NCBI GenBank assembly: GCA_002083615.1
Contig: MSXO01000005.1
Location: 1 to 64,000, forward strand
Length of the DNA: 64,000 nt
Direction: 5' to 3'
Origin: Proteobacteria bacterium ST_bin11
GTDB lineage: Bacteria; Pseudomonadota; Gammaproteobacteria; Methylococcales; Methylomonadaceae
Shown here: one piece after another, positions 8,580 to 16,982 of the stretch
Position numbering within the stretch: position 1 is the stretch's first letter
Layout: the number at the start of each line of letters is the position of its first letter
The notes under the pieces: model-generated
Database searches by the model: none
Told to the model about the DNA's origin: nothing
What the model saw: the letters and a program-made list of their open reading frames with translations, nothing else
Program-made: the position numbers and the translations under genes

Positions 8580-9155
8580 CTAAACCGGCCCGCCGGCTAA
8601 GTCTTTTTTCACTTCGATAGTTTGCGACAGCGCGTCCTCCAGACTGACAGGCTCGGATTTGACTTTATAGCTCTTGGCAGCCTCATAAGCGGTGATCACT
8701 TTGTCTTCGCCAGACTGTCCCTTCAGGTCGGATTTTTCGATATAAAGCTCTTCCAGCATCAAGTTCCAAATCATGCCCTCTTGATGCGGCAGTAAATTGA
8801 AAACCACGCCATCTAAAATGATTTGCATCGGCTTAGCGATGTTTTGCACGTAAAACAGTGTGACGGTTTCTGGAGTGAGCGCTTCTTTATATTTTTCGAC
8901 GAAGACGGGTAAATCTTCCAATAGGAAAAACAGACCGTTGATAAACAGAATCTTATCGCTGTCGGCCAATATCGCTGATTGATTAATGACCACCTCCGGG
9001 GTTTTCCGATCACGAATATTCGTAGACCCTTCCCGCAGTTCGCCTTCGACCAAAACCAGATCGCCGCGAAACGCAGACAGCCCAGCGGTGCTGGTTTTGC
9101 CTACTAAGGTTGTAATCCATAAAAGCCCTTGGCTGTCGTATTTTTCAAATAGCAT
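8580..9155 (-). CDS. Uncharacterised protein, first gene of a nif-type operon
   Basis: 191-aa soluble protein with no signal peptide or membrane helix and no motif I recognise. The N-terminal half alternates short strands (LLWITTLVGKTS, GDLVLVEGELREG) and suggests a beta-rich fold. The middle (ILFINGLFFLLEDLPVFVEKYKEAL) is helical and the end is acidic/basic mixed. The ATG at 9155 has no strong ribosome-binding site. Its transcript should start at a sigma54 promoter about 43 nt upstream, with a NifA-type site above that, so expression during nitrogen fixation is predicted. Downstream genes are a rhodanese and a NafY-like cofactor carrier, which suggests a role in cofactor or sulfur handling; that is inference from context only. 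Confidence 0.8.
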   Translation of the reverse strand: MLFEKYDSQGLLWITTLVGKTSTAGLSAFRGDLVLVEGELREGSTNIRDRKTPEVVINQSAILADSDKILFINGLFFLLEDLPVFVEKYKEALTPETVTLFYVQNIAKPMQIILDGVVFNLLPHQEGMIWNLMLEELYIEKSDLKGQSGEDKVITAYEAAKSYKVKSEPVSLEDALSQTIEVKKDLAGGPV

Positions 9156-9208
9156 CTGTCTAAATCCCCATTAAAAGGTAATGAACGAAAAGAATTTAAC
9201 TGCTTGCA

Positions 9209-9225
9209 AGCAAAACACTTGCCAG
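9209..9225 (-). promoter_or_regulatory. Sigma54 -24/-12 promoter of the nif-type operon
   Basis: On the minus strand the sequence reads CTGGCAAGTGTTTTGCT, with GG and GC exactly 10 nt apart, and it fits the -24/-12 consensus (YTGGCACG-N4-TTGCW) at all but two positions. Transcription would start near 9198, about 43 nt before the first ATG at 9155. It replaces a sigma70 promoter, none of which is obvious here. Confidence 0.8.
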
Positions 9226-9331
9226 GACGATTAAAGCCACACCAGGGCAGAGATTGACAAGGCTTTTGCTGAGGTCTTCGTTGGGAATAACGTGGGGAAA
9301 TAACTAACTTTACAGCGGCGCGAACCGACAA

Positions 9332-9347
9332 TGTCGCAAACACGACA
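9332..9347. promoter_or_regulatory. NifA upstream activator sequence (TGT-N10-ACA)
   Basis: TGT at 9332-9334 and ACA at 9345-9347 with exactly 10 bp between, the canonical NifA binding site; TGTCG/CGACA extends the symmetry by 2 bp. Its centre is about 115 bp above the -24 element at 9225, the usual distance for NifA looping to sigma54 polymerase. Together with the promoter this is strong evidence of nitrogen-fixation control. Confidence 0.75.
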
Positions 9348-9410
9348 ATCAGCGACTGGCAGCTAGATTCACTCTGTTGGGTTTATAACGAACCATTTAT
9401 CAATATCCCG

Positions 9411-10247
9411 CTAACCACTAACGGTGGAAAGCGTTGCAGCCAGGATCACGGCATTACTCTTAAATACCACCGTAGCCTCCGCACCCGGTTTTAGCTCAAG
9501 AGTTTCGGCACTGACCTGGGTAATGGTAGCGGCGATGGTTTCGCCGCTGGGTAGTTGGATGACCACCTCAGAATCCACGCCATCGACATGGATGCGAATC
9601 ACTTGACCGGCCAGGCGATTACGTGCCGACAGCGCATGTCGCCCTCCGGCATCGCTCAACACCAAGATATCCGGGGCATTGACCAACACTACAGCGTCGC
9701 CACCCACCTCCAACCCTAAATCTAAGAGCGTTACTAGCGGCAGGCTGGAGACAATTTGCTCTCCGCCCTTCAGAGACACAAACACTTCGGCGGTAACCAA
9801 ACCAGATTTGATCCGAGCAATCGTGCCGAACAACTGATTTCTGGCACTGGTTTTGATCACCTGCCGTTTCAACAGCAGCATTACGTCCGGATCATCCTGC
9901 AAACTTTGATTGAGCTGTCCCAACAAAGCGCGATGCTGCTCCTCCAAGCGGCTGAATAAGCGTAGCAAGGATATACCTGCCACCGTTAGCGTGGTACCGC
10001 CGCCCTTGCTGCCTCCCGTCGAGGTAGCGATCAAAACCTTGGGCGCCAGATTATTTGCCCGCTCTATCATCTGCCATGCGCCCTTGTAACTTAATCCGGC
10101 TTGCTTAGCAGCCTGATTGATCGAGCCGCTTTGCTCTATGGCTCTCAGTAATCCAATCAGGCGATTATCTAAAATGCCAGCAAGGCGCAATTCGCCTTCA
10201 AGCAAAGGCTGCTGCGAACTATCTTGATTTGTCTCAGTTACAGACAT
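9411..10247 (-). CDS. modE: Molybdate-responsive transcriptional regulator ModE
   Basis: ModE is a dimeric regulator that binds molybdate and represses uptake genes. The protein (278 aa from the ATG at 10247; an ATG at 10271 is possible) has an N-terminal winged HTH (SGSINQAAKQAGLSYKGAW, about 40-60). Two C-terminal Mop/TOBE domains follow: TSARNQLFGTIARI and LSARNRLAGQVIRI. That is the full E. coli-type architecture. It is transcribed away from the porin-modA-mop genes, with a ModE-like operator between them, so it probably controls both directions. Confidence 0.93.
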   Translation of the reverse strand: MSVTETNQDSSQQPLLEGELRLAGILDNRLIGLLRAIEQSGSINQAAKQAGLSYKGAWQMIERANNLAPKVLIATSTGGSKGGGTTLTVAGISLLRLFSRLEEQHRALLGQLNQSLQDDPDVMLLLKRQVIKTSARNQLFGTIARIKSGLVTAEVFVSLKGGEQIVSSLPLVTLLDLGLEVGGDAVVLVNAPDILVLSDAGGRHALSARNRLAGQVIRIHVDGVDSEVVIQLPSGETIAATITQVSAETLELKPGAEATVVFKSNAVILAATLSTVSG

Positions 10248-10333
10248 TAATGAATCTATCTTTGACCACATATCTGAAAAACCTACTACCGACAGCCATT
10301 ATTTCCTCATTTGAAATAGGTTATTGTGGGCTT

Positions 10334-10359
10334 TCGTTATTTACTTTTGTACATAACGA
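10334..10359. promoter_or_regulatory. ModE-type operator
   Basis: Inverted repeat TCGTTAT (10334-10340) and ATAACGA (10353-10359) with a 12-bp AT-rich spacer. This matches the CGTTAT...ATAACG arms of known ModE sites. It lies in the divergent region between modE and the outer-membrane channel gene, about 110 bp before the latter's ATG. Confidence 0.7.
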
Positions 10360-10468
10360 AAAGTAGACTGCAATCACTCACGGGTGCCATAAACACCCTC
10401 GCAACTTTGTAAATAAGTTCGGACATTATCATAATCCCTGCGCATTTAACCTGCTTAATAGGTGAAAC

Positions 10469-11965
10469 ATGGCCTCACGAAACCGTTTTCGCAAAGTATC
10501 CTTACTCGGCGCACTGAGCTTAATATCCGTGGACGGCCTTTACATTCAGGCTAGTGAGGCAGCAGAAACCAAAACTTACAGTAAACCGCCTTTCTCAGCG
10601 TTCGCCAGCCAAATGCCGGACGCATTATTGGGTAACGACAAATTCGAAAAGCCGGTCTGGAATTTACACAACGCGCTGAATTTGCCCAAGTGGCTATCAG
10701 CCTCGCTAGAACAGAGAACACGCTACGAGACTATGGACGGCACCTTTAAAGCCAACGGCAGAGGTGGCGATCAACAAATTGCCCTACAAACCGATCTCTG
10801 GATCGAGGCCAATCTGGGAAAGTTCAGGCTCGGCAGCGAGTTCCTGGACGCCCGAGCGCTTGGGGCGGATGCGGGTTCCGGCGTAAACAACACCCATGCG
10901 GATGAAGCCGATTTCATTCAAGGCTATCTGGCGTGGGCCCACCAAAACCTGTTTTACAGCGGTGTAGGCGCGGAAATAGTGGCCGGTCGGCAAACTCTGA
11001 ATCTAGGCAGCCGGCGGTTGGCGGCAAGAAACGCGATGCGTAACACTATCAACAGTTTTACCGGGGTAAAACTGAGGTTGCTGAATTACGATACATGGCA
11101 ATTCACCGGCTTTGTGACCATGCCGGTCAACCGCTATCCAACAGGCGCCGCAGACATCCTAGCGGAAAATCACGTATTCGATGAGGAAGATACCCACACT
11201 TGGTTTTCGGGCGGCTTTCTGGAACTCTACAATCTGGCTTGGGGCGTCACCGGTGAGATTTATCTCTACAATCTCGACGAAGGCGACAGCATCCGCAATG
11301 CTACCCGCAATCGCCGCTACTTTACGCCTGGCGTGCGTTTCTACCTGAAACCCAAGAAGGCTAATGTCGATTTTCAATTAGAAACCATCGGCCAGTTAGG
11401 CACAGTCCGCTCTAGTGCCGCCGCCAACAATGCCCGCGACTTGGATCATGCCGCGTGGTATCAGCATGCCGATCTCGGCTATACCTTCGACAGCCCTTGG
11501 CGTCCCCGTTTCGCGTTGGAATACGACTACGCCAGCGGCGACGATAATCCTAACGACAACCAAGACCAGCGCTTCGACACCTTGTACGGTGCACGGCGTT
11601 TCGAGTTTGGCCCCACCGGCATTTATGGCGCGTTCGCACGAAGCAACATCAATAGCCCCGGCTACCGGATTACCGCCGCACCGTGTAGCGATCTACAACT
11701 AGGTGTCAGTCACCGCTACGTTTGGCTGGCATCGGAAGGCGATAGTTGGACCACAGCAGGTTTGCAGGACGTCAGCGGTCTTACTGGGGATTTTGTCGGC
11801 CAACAATTGGAGCTGACTTTACGTTGGGATTTTAACAGCAGCCTAAATTTCGAAACCAGCTGGGCACATTTATTCAAAGGCGAATTCGCCAAAAATGCGC
11901 CATCGGCACCGACACTAAAAGAGGATATCGATTATGTCTATGTGCAAAGCCAGCTGAGGTTTTAG
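10469..11965 (+). CDS. Outer-membrane beta-barrel channel, alginate-export/porin type, in a molybdate locus
   Basis: 498-aa protein with an N-terminal signal peptide (positive start, hydrophobic core, cleavage region ASEAAE). The mature part alternates aromatic-rich strands and ends in QLRF, with the C-terminal Phe typical of outer-membrane barrels. Segments such as WLSASLEQRTRYETMDG, GRQTLNLGSRRLAARN and FALEYDYASGDDN are those of the alginate-export (AlgE-like, PF13372) family. Here it directly precedes modA and lies downstream of a ModE-like operator. I infer that it carries an anion, plausibly molybdate, across the outer membrane; the sequence itself does not fix the substrate. Confidence 0.82.
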   Translation: MASRNRFRKVSLLGALSLISVDGLYIQASEAAETKTYSKPPFSAFASQMPDALLGNDKFEKPVWNLHNALNLPKWLSASLEQRTRYETMDGTFKANGRGGDQQIALQTDLWIEANLGKFRLGSEFLDARALGADAGSGVNNTHADEADFIQGYLAWAHQNLFYSGVGAEIVAGRQTLNLGSRRLAARNAMRNTINSFTGVKLRLLNYDTWQFTGFVTMPVNRYPTGAADILAENHVFDEEDTHTWFSGGFLELYNLAWGVTGEIYLYNLDEGDSIRNATRNRRYFTPGVRFYLKPKKANVDFQLETIGQLGTVRSSAAANNARDLDHAAWYQHADLGYTFDSPWRPRFALEYDYASGDDNPNDNQDQRFDTLYGARRFEFGPTGIYGAFARSNINSPGYRITAAPCSDLQLGVSHRYVWLASEGDSWTTAGLQDVSGLTGDFVGQQLELTLRWDFNSSLNFETSWAHLFKGEFAKNAPSAPTLKEDIDYVYVQSQLRF

Positions 11966-12000
11966 TAATGAACGATCATTTTAGTTTGGGGAGAAACCGC

Positions 12001-12774
12001 ATGTCATTTAACGCTCTAAATCGAATCACTTTAGCCATATCGCTATTAGCAAGTGCAGCAGTAGGGGCCGAAACCACGTTGGCAGCGGTGGCCTCTGACT
12101 TTACCAAACCGATGACCGAAATTGCCGAGGCTTTCGAAAAAGCTACAGGCCACAGTGCCAAGCTTTCGTTTGGATCATCCGGCAAAGCTTTTGCGCAAAT
12201 CCAAAGCGGCGCACCGTTTGAGATTTATCTATCGGCCAGCGAAAAATACCCGCAGGAATTGGAGAAATCCGGCTTTACAGTGCCAGGCAGCCATTTTGTC
12301 TACGCCATCGGTAAACTGGTGCTGTGGTCACCGAAAACCGACTATGTCGACGATCAGGGAGCAATTCTGACAGCCGGCACTTTCAATCACATCGCGCTGG
12401 CCGACCCTAGCCACGCGCCTTACGGGGTTGTAGCCGAACAAGTCATGACATCTTTGGGGGTGGTGGAAAAATTACGCCCTTTATTTGTGATGGGCGAAAA
12501 CATTTCCCAAACTTACCAGTTTGTCAGCACCGGTAACGCCGAACTGGGCTTCGTCGGCTTGGCACAAGTCATTGATGTCAATACAGGCAAAATCACTAGT
12601 GGCTCAGGCTGGATAGTGCCTGACAATCTCCATAGCCCTTTCAATCAATCCGCAGTATTACTCAAGACAGGGGCAGAGAACCCAGCTGCAACGGCATTGT
12701 TAAAATTCCTTAAATCTCCGACAGCATTAACAATTATCGAAAAATACGGATTTGGCCTACCCAAACAACCTTAA
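12001..12774 (+). CDS. modA: Molybdate-binding periplasmic protein
   Basis: ModA captures molybdate or tungstate in the periplasm for an ABC transporter. From the ATG at 12001 it is 257 aa, with a signal peptide ending near AAVGAE and preceded by GGGGAG; an ATG at 11968, just after the porin stop, would add 11 residues. Typical motifs are LAAVASDFTKPM, FGSSGKAFAQIQSGAPFEIYLSA (shortened here to its core) and ADPSHAPYG. No modB or modC follows in this window, so the permease and ATPase must be elsewhere or the protein must work with another system. Operon with the channel gene upstream and a molbindin downstream. Confidence 0.93.
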   Translation: MSFNALNRITLAISLLASAAVGAETTLAAVASDFTKPMTEIAEAFEKATGHSAKLSFGSSGKAFAQIQSGAPFEIYLSASEKYPQELEKSGFTVPGSHFVYAIGKLVLWSPKTDYVDDQGAILTAGTFNHIALADPSHAPYGVVAEQVMTSLGVVEKLRPLFVMGENISQTYQFVSTGNAELGFVGLAQVIDVNTGKITSGSGWIVPDNLHSPFNQSAVLLKTGAENPAATALLKFLKSPTALTIIEKYGFGLPKQP

Positions 12775-12804
12775 GCCCTTACGCATAACTCTGGAGGAAT
12801 TACC

Positions 12805-13233
12805 ATGAAAGCAAGCGCACGTAACCAATTTTCCGGCACCGTCAACGAAGTAACCATCGGTGCAGTCAACGCCGAAGTACATGTCGGCTTGAAAGGCGGC
12901 GAAACTATCGTCGCCTCGATTACCAAAGACTCCGTCGAAACCTTGGCGATAGAAACCGGCAAGAACGTCATCGTTTTAGTAAAAGCGCCGCAAATCATCG
13001 TGGTTACGGATTTCGGTGGCTATCGAATTTCGGCACGTAACCAGCTAGAAGGCACGGTGACTAACGTTAAAGCTGGCGCGGTGAACACCGAGGTAGATAT
13101 TGTCTTGTCTGGCGGCGATAACATTACGGCCACTGTTACCAACGATAGCGTAGAAACGTTGGGCCTCCGCAAAGGCCAAGCCGCAACGGCAATATTCAAA
13201 GCTGGCGCGGTAATTCTCGGCGTACAGGGTTGA
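12805..13233 (+). CDS. Di-Mop molbindin (ModG-like)
   Basis: 142-aa cytoplasmic molybdate-storage or buffering protein made of two tandem Mop domains of about 70 aa. Each starts with SARNQ (KASARNQFSGTV at about 2-13 and RISARNQLEGTV at about 74-85) and contains ITKDSVETL or VTNDSVETL. This is the architecture of ModG of Azotobacter. A GGAGG ribosome-binding site precedes the ATG. It follows modA by 30 bp and is the last gene of the molybdate operon. The same Mop fold forms the sensor domain of the ModE encoded next door. Confidence 0.93.
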   Translation: MKASARNQFSGTVNEVTIGAVNAEVHVGLKGGETIVASITKDSVETLAIETGKNVIVLVKAPQIIVVTDFGGYRISARNQLEGTVTNVKAGAVNTEVDIVLSGGDNITATVTNDSVETLGLRKGQAATAIFKAGAVILGVQG

Positions 13234-13506
13234 TATTGCTTTCGACCCGCCCAAACAGGTCGGTTCGACTTTAACTGCCAAGACTAGGCATGCTGCGGGA
13301 ATTAAAAGCGAACCTGGTCCAGGTTATCGCGACCGCAGCCCGCGATTGACATTCGGCGACGTAGCCCAAGATGGTCAAAGTTAGCGCGCATCGAACTGCT
13401 TAAGACAAAAAGAATCCAACGGCAGGTGAACCGTCAGAGGAAAGTTATGATTTATCAATACTGCCGAGTGGGCAAACTCAAATGTTTTTGAATACTGTTA
13501 TTGAGC
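13234..13506. other. 273-bp convergent intergenic region
   Basis: Between mop and the HAD gene, which converge. A weak CGACC/GGTCG hairpin at 13243-13262 may help end the molybdate transcript, but its T-run is poor. I see no gene here. Confidence 0.4.
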
Positions 13507-14274
13507 TTATACTGCACCCAGACTATTACCGAGAAAACAGTCTAACGGCTGAAGCGCAATTGCTTTACTGGTAGCCAACGCGTGGTCTGCAGCGAGGTTA
13601 TAACCCCACAGCGCTAAGAATAACTTCACATCGGCCAACTCTGGGTGTTTTTGCACACCTTCCAAAGCCGGTAGGCGGTCCTCAACAAAATAAATCGGCT
13701 GGCCGGGATGCTGGGCTTTCAGGCCTTTCAAGACCTCAGGTTTGCTAAGCTTGCGTTCCATACCGAAAATCCGTTCATCACCCAAATCAATCTGATTGGC
13801 ACCAAGGATTTCCTTAACAAAACGCTCTTGTTTGGTGGTAATGACGCACCAAAAGTGCCGCTGTCCCATTAGTCGCAGTTTTTCCGCCACACCGGGATAC
13901 AAGGGATTCTTGGCTATCCAATCTGCGCGGTCGTTGGCAATCCAATTATCACGGGTTTCGCCGAACAGCTTTTTCAAATCGTCGATACTTACATGAATTT
14001 CGTCCAGCATCCTTTGCACTTTTGCCGCATAGTTGGCGTAAATAGCAGCGGTACTCTTACCCAAATACATGAGGCGGATAATCAAGATCGCTTCATATCC
14101 AGTCTCTATAATCGGTCGCACCTCGCGAAACTGGTCAACAATAGCTTGCGGAGCAGCAGCAGGCATGTCGGCCCAAATGGTTGAACCGGCTTTCCAACCG
14201 GTAATCGCGGTTTCAATCGCACTGTCGCAAATCACGCCGTCAAAATCCAGCGTATAAATAATTGAATCGTTCAT
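13507..14274 (-). CDS. HAD-like hydrolase
   Basis: 255-aa cytoplasmic protein of the haloacid dehalogenase superfamily. Motif I is LDFDGVICDS, with nucleophile D10 and acid/base D12. Motif II is the VITTK segment (Thr), with a motif III Lys in the KLSKPEVL region and motif IV in FVEDRLPALE. The helical cap is about 30-120. It is longer than simple phosphatases such as Gph and related proteins occur in cyanobacteria and methylotrophs. The substrate is unknown. It is a single gene; 135 bp separate its ATG from the response-regulator stop. Confidence 0.85.
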   Translation of the reverse strand: MNDSIIYTLDFDGVICDSAIETAITGWKAGSTIWADMPAAAPQAIVDQFREVRPIIETGYEAILIIRLMYLGKSTAAIYANYAAKVQRMLDEIHVSIDDLKKLFGETRDNWIANDRADWIAKNPLYPGVAEKLRLMGQRHFWCVITTKQERFVKEILGANQIDLGDERIFGMERKLSKPEVLKGLKAQHPGQPIYFVEDRLPALEGVQKHPELADVKLFLALWGYNLAADHALATSKAIALQPLDCFLGNSLGAV

Positions 14275-14409
14275 TGATATGAAGAAATAGGGATAACGGT
14301 AAATGGCGGCTATTGTACCGGATGGCGCAGCGCATAATCTTGATTGCGTCGCAAAACCTTGCCGTTAGCGTAGTGCAAAACAGCTAATTTCAATCAAGGA
14401 CATTGCTGG

Positions 14410-15213
14410 TCAAAACTCGCCTTTATGCAGTTTTTCCCGGAATAGCTCCAAATATTCAGGTCCAACTGCCAATTCGCTCGAACAGTTTTTTAGTGCGACC
14501 TTGTAATCTTCCCCTTCACTACCACGCGGCTTCAAGCTTCTTAAGTGGCCTAAATTGATCAAATGGCTTCTGTGAATTTGTACGAACCCTAATGCGGCAT
14601 ATTTGCTTTCCCAATCCTTGATCGTACCGTTGACTCTATCCAACACATTACCGTTGGATAATTGAATTTTCAGATTATTCACCGATTTGTTTTTGGCAAT
14701 AAATACGATTTCGCTCGGATCAACGCATTCGGTGTGCCACTCGTGCTCGTCAAAACGAGAGTCGATGCGATGTTTGATCATAATGCGTTTAGGCTGCTGA
14801 TGTATCGTTGCCATGGGAGCAAGTGGCGTTTGCGTGCGACGGATCCAAGCCAGCGCTTCGTCAATGCGGTCGTCTTCCAGCGGCTTGAGCAAAAAATGTG
14901 CAGGGTGCAAACGATGCGCTTCCACGGCGGTTTGCGGGTAGCCGGTGAGAAAGATTATCCAGGGCGCAGCGGCCAGACGATTAATCGCATAGCCCAAATC
15001 GAGGCCTGCGCGTTCGTTTTCGGTTTGTATATGAATATCCAAAAACACACCGTCTATGCGCGGATGATCTTTTAGCAAAGCCCAAGCAGCCTGCGCAGTG
15101 GAGGCTTCCGCTACTACGTTGAAATCAGGATGCCGGCGTTTGAGTAGGCTTTTTAGTTCGTCGCGGGCCAAATACTCGTCGTCGACTATCATCACGGAAT
15201 GGCTATCTACCAT
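14410..15213 (-). CDS. LytTR-family response regulator
   Basis: 267-aa DNA-binding response regulator. The REC domain (about 6-120) has MIVDDE at the acidic pocket, phosphoacceptor D59 in VFLDIHI, the Thr/Lys switch residues (FLTGYP, FLLKPLEDD) and a C-terminal LytTR domain (about 155-260, SHLINLGHLRSLKPRG). It is the partner of the histidine kinase whose gene overlaps its start by 7 bp. LytTR regulators often control surface, cell-wall or biofilm genes; the target here is unknown. Confidence 0.92.
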   Translation of the reverse strand: MVDSHSVMIVDDEYLARDELKSLLKRRHPDFNVVAEASTAQAAWALLKDHPRIDGVFLDIHIQTENERAGLDLGYAINRLAAAPWIIFLTGYPQTAVEAHRLHPAHFLLKPLEDDRIDEALAWIRRTQTPLAPMATIHQQPKRIMIKHRIDSRFDEHEWHTECVDPSEIVFIAKNKSVNNLKIQLSNGNVLDRVNGTIKDWESKYAALGFVQIHRSHLINLGHLRSLKPRGSEGEDYKVALKNCSSELAVGPEYLELFREKLHKGEF

Positions 15214-16526
15214 GGCTTGCTCCGTTTGGGTATGGTCAAAATAACTTCGGTGCCGTGGCCTTCCCAGCTATTGATCGTCAGCATCGATTGATGCGGAAAG
15301 GCCAGCTTGAAACTTTGGCGTAAATGAAAAAGTGCGCTGCCGTTACCATTGCTCGAATCAACCGGGTGCTTACCCAGTTCCGCCAGGCGTGGCGCTGGTA
15401 TGCCGATACCGTTATCGCTGACCCGCACAATAAAGCTCTGACCATGATCGACGCCAATAATATCGATTTTTAGTGGCGTAGCCCTGCCCTGCATGCCGTG
15501 CAACAAAGCATTTTCGACCAGGGTTTGCAAACAGCGCGGTGGCAGTTGGCAAGCTAAAAGTTGCGGGGAAATATTGCGTTGAAATTTCAATGCTTCCGGA
15601 AAGCGCAGAGCTTGAAAATCCAGATAGCGTTCAACTTGAGTCAATTCCTGCTGCAAGGAAATAGAATTAGCGCCGACGTTACGGCGGGTATCGTCCAGAA
15701 AGCGCGCCAGCTTCACCACGTATTGTGAAGCGGCATCCGGGTCGCGCCGGATCAAGGCTTTTATCGCGTTCAAGGTGTTATTCATGAAATGTGGTTCGAT
15801 CTGGGCATTCAAAGCTCTGAGTTCGGCCTGCTGGGCTTGATCCCTTAATCTGTCTCGTTCCAGGTCCTGCATCACGAATAAAAACAGTAATACACCCAAG
15901 GTGTTGACTACCGCAACCGGCATCGCGGTTTCCAATACCAAGGTCTGGGCGTCGGCATACGGATGCGCCCAAACCAGTAGCATCAGCTTTTGCAGCAACG
16001 TACCGGTCAAGGCGATAAAACAGGCGCCGCGCATACTAACAGCCCAACGCGGTCGCCACCGAAAAGCCCATCCGGCCCACAAGCCTTGCATCACAGTGGC
16101 GAAAGCACTGGCAAACCCGGCGAAACCGCCAAGTAAATAACGCTCCGACCCCGCCAGTAGCCCAGCCCCCAAACCTATCCATGGGCCGCCGCTTAAACCG
16201 GCGGCCAACACCATCAAATCCCGAAAGCCAATCACTGCCTGCGAATGCTTTAACGCGTCCGACAAATCGGCTGGCCAGGCAATGCGCTTGCCTAGCTGAT
16301 GCACATCCAATAAAAATCCGCTGTGCGTACCGATGATGGCAAATACGCCAAAAAATGTGGCGCAAACGATTCGGTTACGCCAGTGCTGCGGATCGCCTCG
16401 CAACGCTTGCCTCAGCCACTCCATGCGAATTAACACATTAGCCGCGATCAATACCACACAAACTCGCTGCGACAGTTGGGCGGTGTTATCCAACCAATGG
16501 AACATCATGTCCGTGGGGTAATGCAT
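15207..16526 (-). CDS. LytS-type sensor histidine kinase
   Basis: 439-aa membrane kinase. The N-terminal half has five to six membrane helices with GGPWIGLGAGLLAGSERYLLGG-type sequence (shortened: GLGAGLLAGSERY), the 5TM-Lyt signature. Then comes a His_kinase domain with phosphoacceptor His in IEPHFMNNTLNA. A HATPase domain follows, with N box LVENALLHG and G boxes DNGIGIP and GNGSAL. From its gene order and 7-bp overlap it pairs with the LytTR regulator. The ATG at 16526 has GAGG at a good distance; an upstream ATG at 16577 is possible. The signal is unknown. Confidence 0.9.
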   Translation of the reverse strand: MHYPTDMMFHWLDNTAQLSQRVCVVLIAANVLIRMEWLRQALRGDPQHWRNRIVCATFFGVFAIIGTHSGFLLDVHQLGKRIAWPADLSDALKHSQAVIGFRDLMVLAAGLSGGPWIGLGAGLLAGSERYLLGGFAGFASAFATVMQGLWAGWAFRWRPRWAVSMRGACFIALTGTLLQKLMLLVWAHPYADAQTLVLETAMPVAVVNTLGVLLFLFVMQDLERDRLRDQAQQAELRALNAQIEPHFMNNTLNAIKALIRRDPDAASQYVVKLARFLDDTRRNVGANSISLQQELTQVERYLDFQALRFPEALKFQRNISPQLLACQLPPRCLQTLVENALLHGMQGRATPLKIDIIGVDHGQSFIVRVSDNGIGIPAPRLAELGKHPVDSSNGNGSALFHLRQSFKLAFPHQSMLTINSWEGHGTEVILTIPKRSKPW

Positions 16527-16982
16527 GCTGTGAACCTCGATATTTTCTGACGCGGCAGGGTTATTCGACCTTCGCAACTGCGAACTTGCTTCGGCTGGGT
16601 CGATACCAAATTAATCAAAAATTTCTTAAGCCGGGATTAATTCGCGGCGTCGATTTTTTCACGTCAATCGTTCGACTCTTAAATAACAATGATCCAGCGT
16701 GGGCCGGAGGCGCTTACTCACAAGCAGTTCTGGCTTTCGCAGGGATGACCGCTATGCGGGACTTAAGGTCCGAGTTAACAGCCCAACTTAAGCGGTAATA
16801 CGCCACCGGACGTTTCATCTAACAATTCCGGTGATTCGTCATTAAAAACCCGCAAATACCACTACTCACCGGACAGCGCATACGGATTCCGAAAATACTT
16901 TAGCTCGACGCGAAAACAGCGCGTCTTAGACCAGCTTCCGTGAGTCTGGAACCCCAATCGAACTTAAGCACCCGAGTTTGTC
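16527..16982. other. Divergent intergenic region, no convincing gene
   Basis: About 450 bp between the kinase start and the DUF3592-like gene. A 70-codon plus-strand reading frame at 16586 lacks a ribosome-binding site and its translation is not protein-like, so I did not call it. The two divergent promoters must lie here, but I find no convincing -35/-10 pair. Confidence 0.4.

Noticed and set aside
16586..16798. 70-codon plus-strand frame in the kinase promoter region
   Set aside because: No ribosome-binding site and no sensible protein features.
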